Positions 59,084 to 64,000 of a stretch of DNA of 64,000 nt are shown piece by piece (the first letter of the stretch is position 1; every line of letters begins with the position of its first letter). The notes beneath the pieces are model-generated. The model did not search any database. It was given only the letters and a program-made list of their open reading frames with translations, and was not told where the DNA came from. Made by a program: the position numbers and the translations under genes. Source of the stretch: Sporosarcina thermotolerans (GTDB taxonomy: Bacteria; Bacillota; Bacilli; Bacillales_A; Planococcaceae); assembly GCF_030067815.1 (NCBI RefSeq), contig NZ_CP125968.1, positions 601,501-665,500 of the forward strand. The letters are read 5' to 3'.

Positions 59084-59869
59084 ATGGTGAAGCAATGGAA
59101 TGGTTTATTGCAGAAGGAATGGGTGCAGTGGAGGGTACAGATAATCGTTTTGGTCCTTCTGATGCTCACGGGATTGTTCGTTTTCCCGACATTTGCAAAG
59201 GTATTAACAGCGGGGGAAGTTCCCGTATTTGAAATTACGATGATCATTAGTTTCGTGGCGGCGGGTGCCTGTGTTTTTGTCCCGGTCATTGCATTCGCAA
59301 CGATGTTTAACAAAGAAATGAAAAGGCCGGATCTATGGCTTCATTCGACAGCGTCCACGTCCAAACTAATTGGGGTGAAGCTGTTCATGGCAGCGGTAAT
59401 GGGATTTGCCTATTTACTCGTCCCAGTAGTGGTCGTTGCAATCCGCTATCTATTCACATCACATCCGGAGGTGATGTTCAGTGAGTTGCTGTTCGTAGGC
59501 GTCCTGTTAATAAGCGCCGTTTTTTTAGCGTCTATCCAGTTTATGGTTTATGGCTTTTTCTTTATCGTCATCGATCAACTGCTAAAACCTTTTCTTAAAG
59601 GGTTTTCGATTATCATCACTATAGTCTTATTTATCATTTCAGCGCGAATTTATGGCGAGGTCATGAACTCCGTTTTTTATGAACGGTTCATAAAGATAGG
59701 GCGCTTTGATTTGTTAAGTATCAAAAGTTCTAATATTCATATCCAATATGAAAACTTTGCCTTTAGTAATACCGTTTTGTACTTCGGTGAAATTGCCTTC
59801 GCTATTTTCTTTACAGTCGGTCTACTTTACCTCGCTATCACCTTATTTGAAAAGAGGGTGAGGCTATGA
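59084..59869 (+). CDS. ABC transporter membrane protein (Ytr-type), first
   Basis: 261 residues with six membrane segments after the amphipathic start WNGLLQKEWVQWRVQ. The loop KRPDLWLHSTASTSKLIGVK recurs in the next gene, so the two are paralogues. Likely permease subunits of a YtrBCDEF-like exporter. AGGAGGGG precedes the ATG; the stop overlaps the next start in ATGA. Confidence 0.75.
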   Translation: MVKQWNGLLQKEWVQWRVQIIVLVLLMLTGLFVFPTFAKVLTAGEVPVFEITMIISFVAAGACVFVPVIAFATMFNKEMKRPDLWLHSTASTSKLIGVKLFMAAVMGFAYLLVPVVVVAIRYLFTSHPEVMFSELLFVGVLLISAVFLASIQFMVYGFFFIVIDQLLKPFLKGFSIIITIVLFIISARIYGEVMNSVFYERFIKIGRFDLLSIKSSNIHIQYENFAFSNTVLYFGEIAFAIFFTVGLLYLAITLFEKRVRL

Positions 59870-60519
59870 CGGGTTGGAATGGTTTATTACGCAAAGAATG
59901 GATGCTGATGAGATATACGTTCATTGCTTTTATCGTGGTCTTTGTCGTGATTGCCGTATCAAGTTTCGCACCCCTTGCGGTCGGAGGCATATTTGATCTT
60001 GTAGAAATTACTAATATGTTCTCGTATTTGCAAATGTATTTTGGGGCGCTGCTTTTCATCCATAGTCTTCATACGGATATGAAGCAGCCTGATATATGGC
60101 TACATTCTCCAGCTTCAATAACACAGCTTTTGGCCTCCAAGATGCTGATGGCCTTACTATTAGTCGGTGTGTCTAACCTGATTTGGAGCGGCATAGGGGT
60201 TGTCGCCTATTTCATCGGCGGATTTGAAGGGGTCATCCCTGGATGGCCGAACTTGCTAAAAGTATTCCTTACTGCCACTTTTGCGATTTCAGCAAGTTTG
60301 CCGATATGGGTGATCTACAGGCTTTTGTCATTGAAGATTGGCTGGTTGGCGGTAATTGTTGTGATTATATTTTTCACCTTGGTATCAATGGTATGGGGAA
60401 TCATAGAGGTAATATGGGGAGAAATTGGACCTGACATAGGTTCACTCGTATACATCCTCGTTTCATTCGTATTATTTGCAGGCGGAGCAATTTTGCTTGA
60501 GAAGAAAGTGAGGTACTAA
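59866..60519 (+). CDS. ABC transporter membrane protein (Ytr-type), second
   Basis: 217 residues, six membrane segments. Opening WNGLLRKEWMLMRYTF and the loop KQPDIWLHSPASITQLLASK mirror the preceding gene. Overlaps it by four bases and precedes the regulator by two. Substrate unknown. Confidence 0.75.
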   Translation: MTGWNGLLRKEWMLMRYTFIAFIVVFVVIAVSSFAPLAVGGIFDLVEITNMFSYLQMYFGALLFIHSLHTDMKQPDIWLHSPASITQLLASKMLMALLLVGVSNLIWSGIGVVAYFIGGFEGVIPGWPNLLKVFLTATFAISASLPIWVIYRLLSLKIGWLAVIVVIIFFTLVSMVWGIIEVIWGEIGPDIGSLVYILVSFVLFAGGAILLEKKVRY

Positions 60520-60521
60520 CG

Positions 60522-60890
60522 ATGAGCATTGATTTTTTACCGGATAAGCCGATTTACCAGCAGCTCATCGACCGGATTTTGGGGGATATTATGCGCGGAA
60601 CGCTTGCAACGGGAGAAAAGTTACCGTCCGTCCGTGAATACGCGGTTGAAGTCGGCGTGAATGCGAATACGATGCAGCGCGTTTACAAGGAGTTGGAGCA
60701 GATGGAGATCACTGAGACAAGAAGGGGGCAGGGATCGTTCGTGACGGAGAATCAGGAAAAGATTACAGCACTTCGCAATGAAATGAAGGAGCAACTCGTG
60801 ACGGCTTTCCTTCAAAGCGTGGCAGCATTCGGATTTACGACTGAGGAGATTGTAAAGTGTCTGCAGGAACGGGGTGGCGAAAATGATTGA
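60522..60890 (+). CDS. GntR-family repressor, YtrA type
   Basis: 122 residues. The winged helix-turn-helix is complete: PIYQQLIDRILGDIMRGTL, GEKLPSVREYAVEVGVNANT and RRGQGSFV; the short C-terminus (about 45 residues) is the dimerising tail of the YtrA subfamily. In relatives it represses its own ABC operon and responds to cell-wall stress. Its stop overlaps the following ATPase start. Confidence 0.85.
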   Translation: MSIDFLPDKPIYQQLIDRILGDIMRGTLATGEKLPSVREYAVEVGVNANTMQRVYKELEQMEITETRRGQGSFVTENQEKITALRNEMKEQLVTAFLQSVAAFGFTTEEIVKCLQERGGEND

Positions 60891-61599
60891 GTTAAAACAT
60901 ATCGTGAAGAAATATGGCAGTAAAAGGGCGCTACAGGATGTGACATTATCGATTCCGAAGGGGAAAGTGATTGGACTTGTCGGTGAAAACGGGAGTGGGA
61001 AATCGACATTATTGAAGATGATGGCGGGTTTATCGACACCGAATAGCGGGAGCGCGTCGTTTGACGGGAAGCCGATTACACGAAGGGTTGCTTCCAGAAT
61101 CGCGTATATGTCCGATACGGATGATTTCTATACGTACTTCACAGTTCAGCAGCTGATTGACTTCTACGAATCGCAATTCAAGGATTTTGATGTGCTCAAA
61201 GCGAAGGAGATTGTGCAATTCCTGAATGTGTCGCTTAATTCGAAAATAAAAAGCTTGTCCAAAGGGAATCGAGGGCGGGTGAAAATTGCGGTGACGCTTG
61301 CACGTGAAGCGGATGTTTATCTGTTAGATGAACCGTTTTCCGGACTTGACCCTATGGTGCGGGACGATATTGCAAAAGGACTAATCCGTTTTACAGATCC
61401 GGAATGGCAGACGGTTATAATGTCAACGCATGAAATCCGGGAAGTCGAGCCGCTTTTGGATGATATCATAGTCATGAGGGGCGGAGTTATCATCGCACAT
61501 GAAGCTGTTGATGAAATCCGTGATTTCTATGGGGTGGATGCAACAAGCTGGATGGTATCGCTGTTCAAAGATGGGAATAGGGAGGGGATTTCAAAATGA
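60883..61599 (+). CDS. ABC transporter ATPase, YtrB type
   Basis: 238 residues. Walker [17 protein letters not shown], signature LSKGNRGRVKIAVTL, Walker B VYLLDEPFSGLDPM, switch MSTHEIREVE. ATG 60883 lies after GGGGTGG and overlaps the repressor gene. Pairs with the membrane proteins upstream. Confidence 0.85.
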   Translation: MIELKHIVKKYGSKRALQDVTLSIPKGKVIGLVGENGSGKSTLLKMMAGLSTPNSGSASFDGKPITRRVASRIAYMSDTDDFYTYFTVQQLIDFYESQFKDFDVLKAKEIVQFLNVSLNSKIKSLSKGNRGRVKIAVTLAREADVYLLDEPFSGLDPMVRDDIAKGLIRFTDPEWQTVIMSTHEIREVEPLLDDIIVMRGGVIIAHEAVDEIRDFYGVDATSWMVSLFKDGNREGISK

Positions 61600-62513
61600 A
61601 ACCAGTAGTGGAATTAAAGAACTTATCTAAAACGATAGGAAGCAAGAAAATCATCGACAATCTGAATTTGTCGCTGTATCCGGGGACAATTACAGGTTTT
61701 CTTGGTCCGAATGGTGCAGGGAAAACAACGACAATCCGAATGATGGTCGGTCTGATGAAACAGACGGGTGGCGATGTCGTCATTGATGGAGTATCGTTGC
61801 GAGATAATTTCGAGGAAGGCCTTTCGAAGGTCGGTGTCATCGTTGAAAATCCGGAAATGTATAAGTTCATGTCCGGGTATAAGAATTTAGTACACTTCGC
61901 GCGCATGCATAAAAACGTGACGAAGGAGAGAATTGATGAGGTCATCCGACAAGTCGGGATGCAAAATAGGATTCATGAAAAAGTAGGGACGTATTCACTT
62001 GGGATGCGTCAGCGGCTTGGTTTAGCTCAGGCGCTATTACATCGGCCGAAGTTCTTGATATTGGATGAACCGACGAACGGTCTCGATCCGGCGGGCATCA
62101 GGGAGTTCCGTACGTATTTGCGCCAAATCGCGGAAACGGAAGGGGTTGCCGTTTTTGTTTCAAGCCATATGCTGTCAGAAATCGAGTTGATGTGCGATCG
62201 GATCGCTGTTATTCAAAACGGGAAGTTGGTCGACATCCGTGAAATGTCGGAGACGCGGGAATCGTTCTATTATATAGAAGCAACTCCTGTGGAGAAGGCG
62301 AAGCAACTGCTTTTAGATGAAGGTTTGACGGTGGATGATTTTAATAATGGGTTGATTGTGAATGTGGAACAACAGCAAATTCCGGGAATAATGCGGTCAT
62401 TCATTGCCGAAGGACTGGAAGTGTTCGCGGTGCAGCCGCATAAGAAAACGTTGGAAGATGAGTTCTTGGAAATGACAGGAGGTGGCCAGATTGCTGAAAC
62501 TTATGCAAAATGA
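61596..62513 (+). CDS. ABC transporter ATPase, BcrA-like
   Basis: 305 residues. Walker A GPNGAGKTTTIRMMVG, signature YSLGMRQRLGLAQALL, Walker B FLILDEPTNGLDPAGI, VFVSSHMLSEIELMCDR and the extra C-terminal domain of bacitracin/lantibiotic-type export ATPases. Overlaps the preceding gene by four bases and the next by about 20. Confidence 0.87.
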   Translation: MKPVVELKNLSKTIGSKKIIDNLNLSLYPGTITGFLGPNGAGKTTTIRMMVGLMKQTGGDVVIDGVSLRDNFEEGLSKVGVIVENPEMYKFMSGYKNLVHFARMHKNVTKERIDEVIRQVGMQNRIHEKVGTYSLGMRQRLGLAQALLHRPKFLILDEPTNGLDPAGIREFRTYLRQIAETEGVAVFVSSHMLSEIELMCDRIAVIQNGKLVDIREMSETRESFYYIEATPVEKAKQLLLDEGLTVDDFNNGLIVNVEQQQIPGIMRSFIAEGLEVFAVQPHKKTLEDEFLEMTGGGQIAETYAK

Positions 62514-63251
62514 ATGGATGAAACTGTGGAATAAAAAAAGTACGTGGGTATTGGTTGCGATAATGGTTGTGCTGACTGCAGGTATGACGGCATTGATGAA
62601 ATACATTAGCACCCAAAATATGGGCGGAAATTTTACGAGGGAAAGCATGATTGGGGATCCGTCTTCACTTGGCGGGACCGTGTTATTGTTGACAGTCATC
62701 GTGGCGGCGGGCATTGTCGCATCCGAGTTTTCACAAGGGACTATCAAGATGCTACTAACAAGACCCGTGAAACGGTGGAAAATCCTGACGTCGAAATTTA
62801 TAACAGTGAATTTGTTCGGCATTTTTCTAATGGTGATTGGTTATATAGTATATGTCCTGTTGGCGTTAATCTTGTTTAAATCGGGGACGGATCAAGGACT
62901 TTCAGAAGTATGGGGAAAAGCTTGTACATGTTAGTGTTGTCATTCGGTAGCGTATTTGTTACAGCGACATTCGCATTTGCAGTCGGTAGTGTTTTCCGAT
63001 CAAGCTCTCTGGCAATCGGACTTTCTCTATTCATCTATTTCACAGGGACTACAATATCCGCGTTGCTATCGAAATATGAAATCGCTAAATACTTGCTGTT
63101 CACGCATATGGATTTGACGCAGTTTGAAACTGGGATGATGTTGGTTGAGGATATGACGATGCCATTTTCACTTGCGGTATTGGCGGTTTATATCGTTGTG
63201 TTTTTGGTGGTTAGCTATACAAGCTTTGTAAAGCGTGATGTGACCGCTTAA
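62491..63251 (+). CDS. ABC-2 type permease partner of the BcrA-like ATPase (one frameshift)
   Basis: About 253 residues with six membrane segments. LLKLMQNEWMKLWNKKSTWV is the usual amphipathic opening; SEFSQGTIKMLLTRPVKRWK is the conserved ABC-2 loop. A base is missing in GGGGAAAA at 62912-62919, restoring SEVWGKSLYMLVLSFGSVF. TTG 62491 is chosen because GGAGGTG lies eight bases upstream. Together with the previous ATPase it forms a bacitracin-type exporter unit. Confidence 0.82.
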
Positions 63252-63253
63252 AG

Positions 63254-63283
63254 AAAAGCACTCCATGGTGGGGTGCTTTTTTT
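63254..63283 (+). terminator. Terminator of the ytr-like operon
   Basis: AAAAGCACTCC pairs with GGGGTGCTTTT around ATGGT, followed by more T. Confidence 0.9.
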
Positions 63284-63291
63284 GTAAGAAA

Positions 63292-63331
63292 AAAGCACCT
63301 CAACAATCACTTGTGATTGTTGAAAGTGCTG
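63292..63331 (-). terminator. Terminator of the small membrane-protein gene
   Basis: On the minus strand CAACAATCAC and GTGATTGTTG form a perfect stem, extended by AGCACTT..GAGGTGCT, then TTTTTT. The stem includes the last codons of the small ORF. Confidence 0.85.
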
Positions 63332-63399
63332 ATAAGACCAAATGACGTTCCAAGGATGACAAATGCAAACAATGTATACATGATGTATAGGAACCACAT
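63307..63399 (-). CDS. Small single-span membrane protein, 30 residues
   Basis: ATG 63399 to TGA 63307. About residues 2-24 are hydrophobic (MWFLYIMYTLFAFVILG), ending with a short polar tail (TFNNHK). AAAAGGAG lies ten bases upstream, a consensus promoter precedes it and a strong terminator closes it, so it is very likely expressed. It does not look like the TxpA/BsrE toxins, and no antisense promoter was spotted. Function unknown. Confidence 0.65.
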   Translation of the reverse strand: MWFLYIMYTLFAFVILGTSFGLISTFNNHK

Positions 63400-63435
63400 G
63401 AAGACTTCACTCCTTTTAAGCTAATCCTATAGACC

Positions 63436-63464
63436 ATTGTAGCATTAGTGTGCGGGGGAGGCAA
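63436..63464 (-). promoter_or_regulatory. Promoter of the small membrane-protein gene
   Basis: On the minus strand TTGCCT (63459-63464), 17 bases, TACAAT (63436-63441), about 35 bases ahead of the ATG. Confidence 0.65.
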
Positions 63465-63499
63465 CGGGCGACACGGCTTTGCCATAGTTTAGTGTGAGG

Positions 63500-63630
63500 G
63501 GGAGGAGGTCCCGATTTGGTGATATATTGAGTTATTCAATAGATAAAGCCTATGATTCAATTGATATGTGGAAGTATTCAATAGATAAACCCAGCTATTC
63601 GATAGATATACTTGAATATCTGTGAGAAAG
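63500..63630 (+). repeat. Phased 21-bp repeat array F, core ATTCAATAGATAAA
   Basis: ATTCAAT or a variant starts at 63534, 63555, 63576 and 63597, exactly 21 bases apart; degenerate units flank it at about 63514 and 63618. The head contains GGTCCCGATTTGGTGATA (63508-63525), again with GTCCC as in the other arrays. It lies between the small minus-strand gene and the NERD gene. Confidence 0.8.
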
Positions 63631-63702
63631 TTTCACTGGGGTGGAACCCTTATGGAAAAAGCATTTCCAACATGCTAAAGTAATTGGTGGAGGTGGTATA
63701 TA

Positions 63703-64000
63703 TTGATAATTAAAAAGAAATCAAATTCATTTAAACTTATGGGTTTAGAAAGGCTGCTGCAACGATTACCCAATCATCATTCCCGCTATTCAAGTATTGA
63801 AAATGCTATTAGAGCAACCCGGGCAGGTGAAAATGGAGAAAGGATATTAGCGGATGTTTTTCAGAAGTACGAGTTCCCGTTCAAACACTTTATATTTCAC
63901 GATTTAAATTTAAGGTCAACTGGGCAGTTTCAAATAGACACACTATTTCTTTGTAAGCAAGGGCTGATTATTTTTGAGATGAAAAACATTGCGGGGCGAA
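63703..64000 (+). CDS. NERD-domain (nuclease-related) protein, N-terminal part
   Basis: 99 residues to the window edge. Start is TTG 63703 after GGAGGTGG. From about residue 42 the NERD pattern appears: RAGENGERILADVF, FIFHDLNLRSTGQFQIDTLF and LIIFEMKNIAGR, with the D and E-x-K of a restriction-endonuclease-like fold. Function in the cell is not established; such proteins are common in Bacillales. The rest lies outside the window. Confidence 0.8.
   Translation, partial: MIIKKKSNSFKLMGLERLLQRLPNHHSRYSSIENAIRATRAGENGERILADVFQKYEFPFKHFIFHDLNLRSTGQFQIDTLFLCKQGLIIFEMKNIAGR

Overview
The window looks like a chromosomal segment of a low-to-mid GC, endospore-forming-type Firmicute of the Bacillales. 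A Planococcaceae/Sporosarcina-like organism is the best guess. Supporting signs are strong AAGGAGG-type ribosome binding sites, frequent TTG and GTG starts, a Trp T-box leader, Bacillus-type dpp/ykf and opp operons, YugN and YtrA-type genes, and a urease alpha subunit whose active-site residues carry the same numbers as those of Sporosarcina pasteurii urease (H137, H139, K220, H249, H275, C322, H323). The species call is inference. No rRNA, tRNA, phage, IS element or CRISPR array is visible.

Layout. 1-5.1 kb: cut-off PAS sensor, RocB-like M20 peptidase, UMF1-type MFS transporter, CBS protein and a LytTR regulator. 5.2-8.5 kb: acetyl/succinyl-CoA transferase and MgtE magnesium transporter. 9.1-15.9 kb: polar amino acid ABC transporter, a membrane-anchored unknown, an AEC carrier, an M24 aminopeptidase and an HTH-TPR regulator. 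16.1-22.9 kb: two very large paralogous ABC-2 permeases, a YugN protein and one ATPase. 22.9-23.3 kb: a type I toxin-antitoxin locus of the TxpA/BsrE kind. 23.3-31.7 kb: RluF-type pseudouridine synthase, Trp T-box, trpEDCFBA and a DUF4003-like gene. 31.9-46.4 kb: two oligopeptide/dipeptide systems, oppDFBCA and dppABCDE-ykfA-ykfC-ykfD, the second being a murein-peptide recycling operon. 46.6-56.7 kb: ureABCEFGD followed directly by a five-gene nickel/peptide-type ABC transporter, giving urea hydrolysis plus probable nickel supply. 56.8-64 kb: acyl-CoA thioesterase, a coiled-coil unknown, a glyoxalase-fold protein, a YtrA-regulated ABC operon, a tiny membrane-protein gene and the start of a NERD-domain protein.

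Two signals go beyond ordinary annotation. First, eight intergenic regions carry short arrays of 20-21 bp phased repeats. Each array has its own core. Read in one direction, every core ends in ATAA or a close variant, and each array is preceded by a similar head around GTCCC. I know of no described element that matches; this is the best candidate for something new. Second, about 25 genes are split by single-base (once two-base) indels, mostly in short homopolymers. Such density across trp, ure, dpp and opp genes points to consensus errors in the assembly, not to decay, so the coordinates given here join the pieces into the likely true genes.
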